Source: an uncultured Actinomycetes bacterium
Lineage (GTDB): Bacteria; Actinomycetota; Actinomycetes; Nanopelagicales; Nanopelagicaceae
Length of the DNA stretch: 36,226 bases
Direction: 5' to 3'
NCBI GenBank assembly: GCA_903916385.1
Contig: CAIWWH010000069.1
Coordinates: forward strand, 1-36,226
Shown here: positions 17,008-26,241 of the stretch, piece after piece
Position numbering within the stretch: the stretch's first letter is position 1
Layout: the number at the start of each line of letters is the position of its first letter
Notes under the pieces: model-generated
Told to the model about the DNA's origin: nothing
Databases searched by the model: none
What the model saw: only the letters and a program-made list of their open reading frames with translations
Translations under genes and position numbers: made by a program

Positions 17008-20000
17008 ACGGCGTTGAAATATTTCGCTTCAGGGTGATGCACGATGATGGCGCTCGTCGACTGTTCAGGATGCAACTGGAACTCCTCGGAAAGTATGACT
17101 CCTATGCGCTCTGGCTCTAATAGTTCGCAGAGTTGGACCTGTTGCTCGATATCTGGACAGGCCGGGTAACCAAAGGAGTAACGCGAACCTCGGTAGCCCT
17201 GATCCAAAATCGCAGCAATATCCTTCGCATCTTCATCGCCGACAGATAACTCTGCTCTGACACGGGCGTGCCAATGCTCTGCCAAGGCCTCGGTCAACTG
17301 CACTGAAAGGCCATGGAGTTCTAGGTATTCGCGATATTCGTTGGCGGCAAATAGTTCAGCGGTAGCTTTGCTAACAGATTCGCCCATGGTCACTACATGG
17401 AAAGCAACGGTATCGATCTCACCGCTCTCCTTTGAGCGGAAGAAGTCCGCGAGGCATAAACGACGGTCACGGCGTTGGCGCGGGAAGGTGAATCGCGCTC
17501 TCTCTTCTCCTTGGAGTTCACCTTCGTGGTGCAGCACCACGAGATCATTTCCCTCGCTGTAACATGGAAAATAGCCGTAGACCACGGAAGCGTTAAGCCA
17601 TCCCTGCGACTGCGCTTGATTAAGGAGGGCACGTAATTGTGGACGTCCTTCGCTCTCGACCATTGCCTCGTACTCGCCGCGAGCACCCTTGAGACCCCAT
17701 TGCCCCATGAAGAGGGCGCGCTCGTCGAGCATCGGCAGGTAATCGGATAGCGCAATTCCCTTAACTATGCGCGAACCCCAGAAAGGAGGCGTGGGAACTA
17801 CATTGTTCGCTGCCACATCAGAGCGCTGCGTATCAACGGGAAGGTCAGTAACTCGAGCAGTTCTTGGGGTACGTCTTTCGCGCAGAGCAGGAAGTTCTGC
17901 TCCTTCCACTCCCCGTTTCATGCCAATCATCGCATCCATCAGTTTCAGACCTTCAAAGGCATCTTTGGCATATCGGACTGTGCCAGGGAAGATATTCGAG
18001 AGATCCTCTTCCACATAGGAGCGCGTTAGTGCAGCACCACCGAGAATCACTGGCCATCGATCAGCGAGTCCGCGCGACTCAAGCTCTTGCAGATTCTCTT
18101 TCATGATCACAGTTGACTTGACTAGTAAGCCACTCATCCCCACAACATCGACATCACTCTCTTGAGCAGCATCGATGATCTGATTAATCGTCTGCTTGAT
18201 ACCAATATTTACAGTGGTGTATCCATTATTGGAGAGAATGATGTCAACGAGGTTTTTACCTATATCGTGCACATCTCCTTTAACCGTTGCCAGCAAAATC
18301 TTTCCACGACCCTCATCGTCGCTCTTTTCCATATGTGGTTCAAGGATTGCAACGGCCTGCTTCATGACCTCAGCGCTTTGTAAGACGAAGGGCAGTTGCA
18401 TCTCACCCTTGCCGAAGAGCTCACCAACCACTTTCATGCCAGAGAGCAGATGATCGTTGATGATCGCCAAGGGTTTTAGTCCAACACTCATTGCCTCGAA
18501 GAGGTCAGCTTCTAGACCAACTTTCTCTCCATCGACGATACGACGCTCCAAGCGCTCGGTAAGAGGAAGGGCGGCCAACTCTGCGGCGCGCGAAATCTTC
18601 GTGGAGGTGGCTTCGACGCCTTCAAAGAGTTGCAAAAAGACGGTCAAAGGATCGTAGGTGCACTCCCCGCTCTCATCAAAGATGCGACGGTCGTATACGA
18701 GGTCCAGTGCTACCTCAAGAGCGCGCGGATCGATGCGAGCAATCGGTGTGATCTTTGAAGGGTGCACAATTGCGGAATCCAGTCCTGCCTTAACAGCTTC
18801 CGCGAGAAAGACGGAGTTGAGAACAATGCGGGCGGCGGGATTCAATCCAAACGAGACGTTACTTACTCCTAGAGTTGTTTGTACATCTGGGTACTTCTGC
18901 TTGAGGGCGCGGATAGCGTTGATGGTCTCTTCGCCATCTTTGCGGGTTTCTTCCTGCCCGGTTGCGATGGGAAAGGTGAGGCAGTCGATCAAGATATCGC
19001 CGACATTCATTCCCCAATTACCAGTCAGATCTTCTACGAGACGGGATGCGACACGCAACTTCCATTCCGTTGAGCGAGCCTGACCCTCTTCATCAATAGT
19101 GAGAGCCACTACTGCTGCACCATGTTCTTGCACCAGAGGCATGATTCGGGCAAATCGTGATGTTGGACCATCGCCATCTTCGTAATTCACGGAATTAATG
19201 ACGCTGCGTCCTCCGAGATGTTCGAGACCCGCTTGCAGGACAGCTGGTTCAGTTGAATCTAGAACAATGGGGAGTGTTGAAGAAGTCGCCAACCGTGACG
19301 CGAGCTCTTGCATATCCTTAACGCCGTCACGACCGACATAGTCGACGGAGAGATCGAGCATATGTGCGCCATCTCGTATCTGATCGCGTGCGATTTCGAT
19401 GCAGGATTGCCAGTCCTCCTTTAGTAGAGCATCACGGAAAGCGCGTGATCCATTGGCATTGGTTCGCTCTCCGATTGAGAGGTAAGAAGTATCCTGACGA
19501 AAGGGAACAAATTGATAGAGCGAGCTGGCTCCTCGCTCAATGTGAGGGGCGCGTGTGATTACCTCGGATCCCCCAAGCAGGTCGACAACCTCTTTGAGGT
19601 GGGCTGGAGTTGTCCCACAGCAGCCTCCAACGAGTGAGACTCCATAACTCTTGCGAAAATCAGCCAAGTATTTGGCGAGTTCAGGACCCGTGAGTGGGTA
19701 CTCGGCTCCAGCGCTTCCAAGAATAGGTAGTCCAGCATTCGGCATTACAGAAATTTGGGTCCGGGATCCCTGGGAGAGCGCGCGCAAGTGTTCGCTCATT
19801 TCCGCCGGTCCAGTCGCACAGTTGAGTCCGATGATATCGACGCCGAGAGGCTCTAGAGCGTTGAGCGCTGCTCCGATCTCAGAACCGAGGAGCATGGTGC
19901 CGGTCGTCTCAACTGTCACTTGAACAATCAGCACGATATCTCGTTGCGAGCCATCAATCGCAGAGCGTGCACCGTTCACCGCCGCCTTGGCCTGAAGGAG

Positions 20001-20492
20001 GTCTTGAGTGGTCTCGACTAGAAGAGCATCGGCTCCCCCATCGATTAGCCCCTGAGATGCGAGGGTGTAAGCCTCTTTCAACTTACTGTAGGTGGTGTGA
20101 CCCAAAGTAGGTAACTTCGTACCAGGACCAAGCGAGCCGAGGACGAAGCGTGGCTTTGTAGGAGTGCTGAATTCATCCGCCACCTCCCGAGCCAACTTTG
20201 CCCCCGCGAGAGCCAACTCATAAATTCGATCTTCGATGCCGTATTCGGCCAGATTGGCGAAGTTCGCCCCGAAGGTATTGGTCTCGATGGCATCTACGCC
20301 TACATCGAGGTACTCCCGATGGACCGCTTTTACGATATCCGGACGAGAAACATTAAGAATCTCGTTGCAACCTTCCAACCCCTGAAAATCCTCGAGGGTC
20401 GGATTGGCAGCCTGCAACATTGTCCCCATAGCGCCGTCGGCGATCACGGTGCGCTCCGCGAGAGCAGCCCGAAGTAGGGAGGTTTGCTTCAT
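17004..20492 (-). CDS. metH: Cobalamin-dependent methionine synthase
   Basis: 1162 aa with Hcy-binding zinc site GGCCGTTPAHL, pterin-binding domain, B12-binding VKGDVHDIGKNLV, activation domain SFGYPACPDIEQQ...EFQLHPEQSTSAIIVHHPEAKYF. Confidence 0.96.
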   Translation of the reverse strand: MKQTSLLRAALAERTVIADGAMGTMLQAANPTLEDFQGLEGCNEILNVSRPDIVKAVHREYLDVGVDAIETNTFGANFANLAEYGIEDRIYELALAGAKLAREVADEFSTPTKPRFVLGSLGPGTKLPTLGHTTYSKLKEAYTLASQGLIDGGADALLVETTQDLLQAKAAVNGARSAIDGSQRDIVLIVQVTVETTGTMLLGSEIGAALNALEPLGVDIIGLNCATGPAEMSEHLRALSQGSRTQISVMPNAGLPILGSAGAEYPLTGPELAKYLADFRKSYGVSLVGGCCGTTPAHLKEVVDLLGGSEVITRAPHIERGASSLYQFVPFRQDTSYLSIGERTNANGSRAFRDALLKEDWQSCIEIARDQIRDGAHMLDLSVDYVGRDGVKDMQELASRLATSSTLPIVLDSTEPAVLQAGLEHLGGRSVINSVNYEDGDGPTSRFARIMPLVQEHGAAVVALTIDEEGQARSTEWKLRVASRLVEDLTGNWGMNVGDILIDCLTFPIATGQEETRKDGEETINAIRALKQKYPDVQTTLGVSNVSFGLNPAARIVLNSVFLAEAVKAGLDSAIVHPSKITPIARIDPRALEVALDLVYDRRIFDESGECTYDPLTVFLQLFEGVEATSTKISRAAELAALPLTERLERRIVDGEKVGLEADLFEAMSVGLKPLAIINDHLLSGMKVVGELFGKGEMQLPFVLQSAEVMKQAVAILEPHMEKSDDEGRGKILLATVKGDVHDIGKNLVDIILSNNGYTTVNIGIKQTINQIIDAAQESDVDVVGMSGLLVKSTVIMKENLQELESRGLADRWPVILGGAALTRSYVEEDLSNIFPGTVRYAKDAFEGLKLMDAMIGMKRGVEGAELPALRERRTPRTARVTDLPVDTQRSDVAANNVVPTPPFWGSRIVKGIALSDYLPMLDERALFMGQWGLKGARGEYEAMVESEGRPQLRALLNQAQSQGWLNASVVYGYFPCYSEGNDLVVLHHEGELQGEERARFTFPRQRRDRRLCLADFFRSKESGEIDTVAFHVVTMGESVSKATAELFAANEYREYLELHGLSVQLTEALAEHWHARVRAELSVGDEDAKDIAAILDQGYRGSRYSFGYPACPDIEQQVQLCELLEPERIGVILSEEFQLHPEQSTSAIIVHHPEAKYFNAV

Positions 20493-20509
20493 AAGGGGGT
20501 GAGTTTAGC

Positions 20510-21760
20510 CTAGAAGGCTAGGCCGAGAGCGCTATCGAGAGCGCGGGCGATCTCCCCCGAGGACCCACCTGTCACTCCAGATTCAGTGGCCTCTACCCAG
20601 TCAGTTAGTGCCTGCAGAGCGGCCGGGGTATCGAGGTTACGCCCCAAGGCCTCGACTATTGTTGCAACAACCTGGGTAGTAGGAGCAACCTCATTCCTTG
20701 AAAGTGCCGCCCGAATACGCACTACCTCCTCAGTGGCGACTCGCAAGCGTTCATCACTCCACATGCGATCTTGTGAGTAGTGATCCGTGAGGAGTGCGAA
20801 ACGAATAACGACTGGATCGATTCCTGCTTCCAGAAGCTTCGAGACGAAGACTAGGTTTCCCTTGCTCTTACTCATCTTCTCGCCGTCGAGTCCGATGAAG
20901 CCCGTATGAACGTAGCCTCGAGCGAACTCTTGTCCGGTAATAGCCTTTACTTGGACAGCTGACATGTAATGATGAGGGAAGATGAGGTCTCGGCCTCCAC
21001 CTTGTAGATCTATCAGAGTCGCACGCTCTGTGACGCGCGCACGAAAATCTTCACCTACCAGATAGCGCAGACTGATAACTGCGCACTCAATATGCCACCC
21101 AGGACGACCAAATCCGTGTACGGACTCCCATCCTGGTTCGTCATTGCGATTGGCTATCCAGAGGACAGGATCTAGGGGGTGTTCTTTGCCAATTCGCTCA
21201 GGGTCTCCCCCGCGCTCTGCAAAGATCGCCAGACACTCCTCGAGAGGGTAAGGCAACTCATCTAGAAACCCACTCACCCGAAAGTAAAGATCGTTATCAA
21301 CTTTGTAAACATACCCATTCTCATGCATCCTTGTTATCGCTAGGGCAACAAGGTCCATCGTTTGAGTTGCTGGAACGAACCATTCCGGAGCGAAGATTCG
21401 TAGCGCTGTCATATCCGCAGCAAAGAGATCTGTCTCGCGTTGTGCCAAGCTCTGCCAATCCGTCGAATCCCGAGCAGCTCTTTCGAGGAGCGGTTCATCT
21501 ATATCCGTAATGTTTTCAACAAACTTCATCTCACCACCAGCAAGTCGCTGGTAGCGATTAATGAGATCGAAGGTGAGATAAGTGGCCGCATGGCCAAGGT
21601 GGGTCGCGTCATACGGAGTAATGCCACAGATATACATCCGTTGAATCGAGCCCGGCTCCATCGCAAATTCTCCACTAGTGCTCACGAGATTTAACGCAGG
21701 CACTGGTACATCTAAAGATGAGAGTGCGGGATTAGGCCAAGGGCTATTTAAAATCTCCAT
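20510..21760 (-). CDS. mshC: L-cysteine:1D-myo-inositol 2-amino-2-deoxy-alpha-D-glucopyranoside ligase (mycothiol biosynthesis)
   Basis: CysRS-like: MYICGITPYDATHLGHAATYLTFDLI, HTGFIGLDGEKMSKSKGNLVFV; TPYDATHLGHA form is characteristic of MshC. Confidence 0.94.
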   Translation of the reverse strand: MEILNSPWPNPALSSLDVPVPALNLVSTSGEFAMEPGSIQRMYICGITPYDATHLGHAATYLTFDLINRYQRLAGGEMKFVENITDIDEPLLERAARDSTDWQSLAQRETDLFAADMTALRIFAPEWFVPATQTMDLVALAITRMHENGYVYKVDNDLYFRVSGFLDELPYPLEECLAIFAERGGDPERIGKEHPLDPVLWIANRNDEPGWESVHGFGRPGWHIECAVISLRYLVGEDFRARVTERATLIDLQGGGRDLIFPHHYMSAVQVKAITGQEFARGYVHTGFIGLDGEKMSKSKGNLVFVSKLLEAGIDPVVIRFALLTDHYSQDRMWSDERLRVATEEVVRIRAALSRNEVAPTTQVVATIVEALGRNLDTPAALQALTDWVEATESGVTGGSSGEIARALDSALGLAF

Positions 21761-21775
21761 AGGCTCTAAGGCTAT

Positions 21776-22468
21776 CTAAAAAGGCGGCCAAGGGACGGCT
21801 GGCCAATCCTCACTTGGTTCGGGGAAACGACCCTGCAGCAGCAAGTCATCAATTCTCGCGACCAGAGCCAGCAATTCGGCTGGAGTAATGAGCCCGGCAA
21901 GCAATCCGGGTGCCACCATCCTGGCGCGCTCTAAGATGGCGATCTCGCGATCACTAAATTCGAGGGAGGCGAACTGCCAGAGAACAGTGCGCAACTTGGG
22001 ATCTTCGTGAAATGTCACGCCGTGATCGCAACCATAAATCTCACCTGAACTAGTCGGCAGGATATGTCCAAATTTGCGATCGGTATTGTTAATGATTGCA
22101 TCAAAGAGGGCCATATCTCGAACTCGCTCTGAGGGCCCTTGAGCTAACTCGACGATATCCAATTCTTCGTCTATCTCGATCCACTCTTGCACCATTCCAA
22201 GACCAAAGGGTCCTTCTCGCACAATTGTGAAGGGGACGAGATGAAGCCCCAGAGACTCCGAGAGGAGATAAGTCGCCAACTCCCGATTCGCCAAATTTCC
22301 ATCAGGAAAGTCCCACAAAGGTCGCTCTCCGGCAATCGGCTTGTAAATGACGGCAACCTCTTCTTCGCCCACCGCACAGTGCGCAAATAGTGTGGCATTA
22401 GAGGCGTCCACGAAGCGACCCTCTACCCTCATCTCGCCATTAACAATAATTTCCTGAGCTGGAGTCAA
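21776..22468 (-). CDS. SCO1664 family protein (PI3/4-kinase-like fold, uncharacterised)
   Basis: VAVIYKPIAGERPLWDFPDGNLANRELATYLLSESLGLHLVPFTIVREGPFGLGMVQEWIE ... LFDAIINNTDRKFGHIL ... GCDHGVTFH; located next to mshC as in other actinobacteria. Confidence 0.87.
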   Translation of the reverse strand: MTPAQEIIVNGEMRVEGRFVDASNATLFAHCAVGEEEVAVIYKPIAGERPLWDFPDGNLANRELATYLLSESLGLHLVPFTIVREGPFGLGMVQEWIEIDEELDIVELAQGPSERVRDMALFDAIINNTDRKFGHILPTSSGEIYGCDHGVTFHEDPKLRTVLWQFASLEFSDREIAILERARMVAPGLLAGLITPAELLALVARIDDLLLQGRFPEPSEDWPAVPWPPF

Positions 22469-23028
22469 CGGCGATAGCCATTCGCACGAGGACAGAGGTG
22501 CGCGGAGGGATCAATCGGCAAACCGCAGAATGGGCAAGGTTGCCGCCCCGCTGCAACGACGGCATCCGTCCGATCGCAGAAGGCTCTCGCCTGGTGGATA
22601 CGCAGTTTGAAGGAGAGAAGGTCCGGAGCATCTTCAATCAACAGCGCTTCATCATCATCGAGAAGTTCTGTGAGGCTCTCATCACCAATCCCTTGAGCTT
22701 CAACCAGGATGCGCTGAGTCTCTTGTTCCCAAATAATCCCTATAACGCCCGCGCGAAAATCCTCGGTGATGGGAAACTCAAGCGCGGTGTCATCGCGTTC
22801 GCTGACGATGTTCAGCTCATCAAGACTGGCCAACTGACTGCGGCGCAATTCACGCATCATGACTCTCAAGCGTTCAGATAAAGCGGCAGCCTGACTCTTC
22901 TCAATCGCGATGCATGTTCTCTCTTGATCAGAAATCACCTGAAGGAAGAACTGTCGCTCACCTGGTAAACCGACCGTGCCAACAATGCAGCGCGTGACGT
23001 TTTCGTGTCTGTAAATAATTCTGCTCAT
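22465..23028 (-). CDS. DUF3090 family protein with C-terminal zinc-ribbon-like CPFC...C
   Basis: TVGLPGERQFFLQV ... LDELNI ... EFRAGVIGIIWE-like pattern, C-terminal RQPCPFCGLPIDPSAHLCPRANGYRR. Confidence 0.9.
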   Translation of the reverse strand: MSRIIYRHENVTRCIVGTVGLPGERQFFLQVISDQERTCIAIEKSQAAALSERLRVMMRELRRSQLASLDELNIVSERDDTALEFPITEDFRAGVIGIIWEQETQRILVEAQGIGDESLTELLDDDEALLIEDAPDLLSFKLRIHQARAFCDRTDAVVAAGRQPCPFCGLPIDPSAHLCPRANGYRR

Positions 23029-23696
23029 ATCCGACCTTGACCTCCGCCTAAAGAAAACCTATCTCGTCGAACCATCTTTCCGTGTTGCGGCTTGGATAAG
23101 TGCGAAGTGACATTGACCGATACAACTTGCGAGCTAGGTAGGCGAACTGTGGTCACGGAAGCCGGATCTATAGAGATCCGTTGGAATTGATCGAGAGAGA
23201 GTCCCAAGTGAAACGCCACCATCGATTTGATGACATCCCCATGAGAGACGACGAGGATCCTCTTCTTTCCCTTTGCTCGATCTAGCACGGTCTGATTAGC
23301 GCGCAGCGACATCTCTGAAAAGCTCTCCCCGTGCGGAAATCTCACAGTGCTCGGACGGGTCTGGATAGATTTCCAAAGATCCTCTTTTGCCAGCGATGCA
23401 AGGGGCTTACCCGACCAATCTCCGTACTCCATCTCCAGCAAGCCATCAAGGTAAAGCGCCTTTGAGCCACGCCGTTCCAAGAAGGGCGCGATCGTCTCGC
23501 GGCAGCGGCGGAGAGGTGAACTGAAGATGCCATCAAACTCGAATAGATCGAGATGCTCAGCGAGCTCTTCTGCTTCTTGCTTACCTCTGGGAGAGAGGGC
23601 AACTCGGTTATCGCGTCCCGCCAGAATTCCCTTTAGGTTGGCTGTGGAATGGGCGTGGCGGACCAGAATTACTTCACACCCTGCAACTTTTGCCAT
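23025..23696 (-). CDS. Histidine phosphatase family protein (putative phosphomutase)
   Basis: ILVRHAHSTANLKGILAGRDN (RHG-type motif), LVVSHGDVIKSMVAFHLG. Confidence 0.9.
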   Translation of the reverse strand: MAKVAGCEVILVRHAHSTANLKGILAGRDNRVALSPRGKQEAEELAEHLDLFEFDGIFSSPLRRCRETIAPFLERRGSKALYLDGLLEMEYGDWSGKPLASLAKEDLWKSIQTRPSTVRFPHGESFSEMSLRANQTVLDRAKGKKRILVVSHGDVIKSMVAFHLGLSLDQFQRISIDPASVTTVRLPSSQVVSVNVTSHLSKPQHGKMVRRDRFSLGGGQGRI

Positions 23697-23702
23697 GTTC
23701 GT

Positions 23703-23708
23703 AGATTA
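23703..23708 (-). promoter_or_regulatory. Putative -10 TAATCT for the histidine phosphatase gene (leaderless)
   Basis: Minus strand TAATCT-acgaac-ATG(23696): 6-nt spacer to start codon. Confidence 0.45.
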
Positions 23709-23732
23709 CCGAGATTTCCGCCGCAGGGTTGC

Positions 23733-23738
23733 TATGGT
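23733..23738 (+). promoter_or_regulatory. Putative -10 TATGGT for the aldo/keto reductase gene (leaderless)
   Basis: TATGGT-cacctc-ATG(23745): 6-nt spacer to start codon. Confidence 0.45.
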
Positions 23739-23744
23739 CACCTC

Positions 23745-24701
23745 ATGGAGATGCGCACCCTGGGGAGAACCGGCCTACAACTCTCACGAATCGGACTTGG
23801 AACGATGACATGGGGTCGCGATACAGACGAACACGAGGCGGCCAATCAACTGCGCACCTATCTCGATGCCGGGGGTAGTTTTATCGATACCGCCGCGGTC
23901 TACGGCGATGGAGATTCAGAGCGCGTCATCGGAGGATTCTTGGGAACTCTTGTCGATCGCCACGAGATAACAATTGCGACTAAAGCTGGGATCTCTTTTA
24001 AGTCAGGAGAGAGAGCCATCAACAACTCGCGCTCCTCGCTTCTCAATGACCTCGATGCTTCGCTCGATCGACTAGGGGTTGAATATGTGGACCTTTGGCA
24101 GATCCATCAATGGGATCCGACAACTCCCCTTGAAGAGGTGCTCTCGGCTCTTGACTTCGCAGTAGCCAGTGGTCGAGTGAGATATGTTGGCGTCTCCAAC
24201 TTTGCTTCGTGGCAACTGGCCCGCGCTGCAACTATTCAAAATCCCTTCTTTGGAAAGGTTGCACTCAGTTCAACCCAATCCGAGTACTCCCTTCTTAACC
24301 GCGCCGCCGAGTCAGAGTTGCTGCCAGCAACGAAAGAGGTGGGGGTCGGATTCATAGCCTGGTCACCTTTAGGGCGTGGGGTTCTAACGGGCAAGTATCG
24401 GTCGGGAACTCCTTCCGATTCGCGCGGTGCCAGCCCCCACTTCTCTGCCTTCATCGCACCGTATCTCGATAATCGCTCTCGGGCGATAGTTGATGCGGTC
24501 TGCGTTGCTGCTGAGGGCCTTGGCTACTCACCGACAGAAGTGGCGTTGAGTTGGGTGCGAGATCAACCCGGTGTTGCAAGTGCAATCGTCGGTGCTCGCA
24601 CGGGTGCGCAGCTGCGCGGTGCTCTCTCGGTCGAGGAGATAGAGATTCCCGATCCAGTTCGTGAGGCTCTGGATGAGGTCTCCGCTCCCCGCGCTAATTA
24701 A
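23745..24701 (+). CDS. Aldo/keto reductase
   Basis: MEMRTLGRTGLQLSRIGLGTMTWGRDTDEHEA...FIDTAAVYGDGDSERVIGGFL...YVDLWQIHQWDP. Track ORF start 23649 overlaps the divergent gene; ATG 23745 matches the family start. Confidence 0.93.
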   Translation: MEMRTLGRTGLQLSRIGLGTMTWGRDTDEHEAANQLRTYLDAGGSFIDTAAVYGDGDSERVIGGFLGTLVDRHEITIATKAGISFKSGERAINNSRSSLLNDLDASLDRLGVEYVDLWQIHQWDPTTPLEEVLSALDFAVASGRVRYVGVSNFASWQLARAATIQNPFFGKVALSSTQSEYSLLNRAAESELLPATKEVGVGFIAWSPLGRGVLTGKYRSGTPSDSRGASPHFSAFIAPYLDNRSRAIVDAVCVAAEGLGYSPTEVALSWVRDQPGVASAIVGARTGAQLRGALSVEEIEIPDPVREALDEVSAPRAN

Positions 24702-24717
24702 CTGTCAGTTCTCTTAA

Positions 24718-26031
24718 CTAGCAGTTGTCGAGGAAGTGTGCGAGAGCTCGAACGCCAAACTTGAGCCCTTCTACTGGCACTCTCTCGTCAACCCCATGGA
24801 AGAGCGCGAAGAAATCCAGATCCGCGGGAAGGCGCAGTGGAGAGAAGCCGTAGCCAACAATTCCAAGATCGCTAAGGGCCTTGTTATCTGTGCCGCCACT
24901 CATCAAGTATGGGACGGGAATTCCTTCTGGGTCTTGCGAAAGGATCGCTGCACTCATTGCCTCAACTAGTGAACCAGAGAAATCTACTTCGAGTGCCTTG
25001 TCACGCACTTGCACTGAAATCTCAGCATCCTCGCCGACCAGTTGGCGCATCGTCTCTTCTAGTTCATGTTCAAAACCTGGCAGGAAGCGGCCATCAACAA
25101 CGGCGCTAGCAGAGCCTGGAATCACGTTTGCCTTATAACCCGCGTTCAGCATGGAAGGATTGGCTGTGTTCTGTGTTGTGGCACCCATCATGCGAGCTGC
25201 CCCACCAATATGTTTGAGTAAGTCAGTTGCACGAGCAGGGTCGTACTCTTCCCCCGTCAGTTCTGCAATCTTCCCAAAGAACTTTGCTCCGGTAGCGGTC
25301 TCGCGTTGAGGCCAGACATGTGAGCCAATCCGAGAGATGACCCGAGAAAGTTTTGTAACTGCGTTATCCGAATTGATGAATGAACCGTGGCCGGCAGTTC
25401 CGCGCGCCGTAATCTCCATCCACTGGATACCCTTTTCAGCTGTTTCGATAAAGTAGAGGCGGTGCCCACCGGTTATCGTTACCGAAAATCCACCTACCTC
25501 AGAGATCGCTTCTGAGTACCCTTCAAAAATCTCTGGTCGATTATCCACCATCCAATGCGAGCCAAAAGTGCTACCTGCCTCCTCGTCAGCGAAGAAGACC
25601 AAGAGGATGTTTCGAGGGGGTACATATCCAGTGCGAGCCCACGAACGAACGATCGCTAGAAACATGGCATCGCCATCTTTCATATCGACAGCACCACGCC
25701 CAAGAACATAGCCGTCCTTGATATCGCCGCAGAAAGGATCGAAACTCCAATCAGCCGCATTAGCGGGGACGACATCAAGGTGGCCGTGTACGACAAGGCC
25801 TGGACGAGATCTATCTTCGCCGGGGATTCTCGCAACAACATTGAATCGCTTAGAGCCCGACTCGATGAGTTCGGAGTCAATCCCCACCTCGGCGAGTTTG
25901 GCGACCACATATCGGGCGACGGCCTCCTCGTCCCCCTTCCCTTCGCCGTAATTGACGCTAGGAATACGGATGAGTTCCTGCAGAATCTGAATGCAGTCGT
26001 CCTCTAGTGCGATGAGTTCTGTGTTATCCAT
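24718..26031 (-). CDS. M20/M25/M40 family metallo-hydrolase (peptidase)
   Basis: GLVVHGHLDVVPANAADWSFDPFCGDIKDGYVLGRGAVDMKDGDAMFL, FADEEAGSTFGSHWMV. Track ORF starts at GTG 26091; ATG 26031 (MDNTELIALEDDCIQILQELIRIPSVN) is the more plausible start. Confidence 0.9.
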   Translation of the reverse strand: MDNTELIALEDDCIQILQELIRIPSVNYGEGKGDEEAVARYVVAKLAEVGIDSELIESGSKRFNVVARIPGEDRSRPGLVVHGHLDVVPANAADWSFDPFCGDIKDGYVLGRGAVDMKDGDAMFLAIVRSWARTGYVPPRNILLVFFADEEAGSTFGSHWMVDNRPEIFEGYSEAISEVGGFSVTITGGHRLYFIETAEKGIQWMEITARGTAGHGSFINSDNAVTKLSRVISRIGSHVWPQRETATGAKFFGKIAELTGEEYDPARATDLLKHIGGAARMMGATTQNTANPSMLNAGYKANVIPGSASAVVDGRFLPGFEHELEETMRQLVGEDAEISVQVRDKALEVDFSGSLVEAMSAAILSQDPEGIPVPYLMSGGTDNKALSDLGIVGYGFSPLRLPADLDFFALFHGVDERVPVEGLKFGVRALAHFLDNC

Positions 26032-26082
26032 CTCTCTATTCTGCCCCAGCCCTGGCAACTTGACCAAGATTGTCTTGGTATC

Positions 26083-26112
26083 ATTGCTCACTCAGTCGGG
26101 GCTATTGCTCAC
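26083..26112. repeat. Exact 9-bp direct repeat ATTGCTCAC x2, 21-bp period
   Basis: Copies at 26083-26091 and 26104-26112, upstream of tRNA-Leu and the M20 gene. Confidence 0.6.
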
Positions 26113-26123
26113 AGGCTGCACCT

Positions 26124-26207
26124 GTCCGGGTGGCGGAATTGGCAGACGCGCTAGCTTGAGGTGTTAGTGCCCGCAAGGGCTTGAGGGTTCAACTCCCTTC
26201 TCGGACA
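26124..26207 (+). tRNA. tRNA-Leu (anticodon GAG)
   Basis: GTCCGGG acceptor pairs with CTCGGAC (one G-U); D-arm TGGCGGAATTGGCAGACGCGC; anticodon stem-loop CTAGC-TTGAGGT-GTTAG; long variable arm TGCCCGCAAGGGCTT; T-arm GAGGGTTCAACTCCC. No encoded CCA. Confidence 0.95.
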
Positions 26208-26241
26208 CGCATAGTTGTTTTAAGTACGGTACCTTCCCGCC

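Noticed and set aside
20493-20509. Possible cobalamin riboswitch upstream of metH
   Set aside because: Only 17 bp between mshC and metH; no room for the element.
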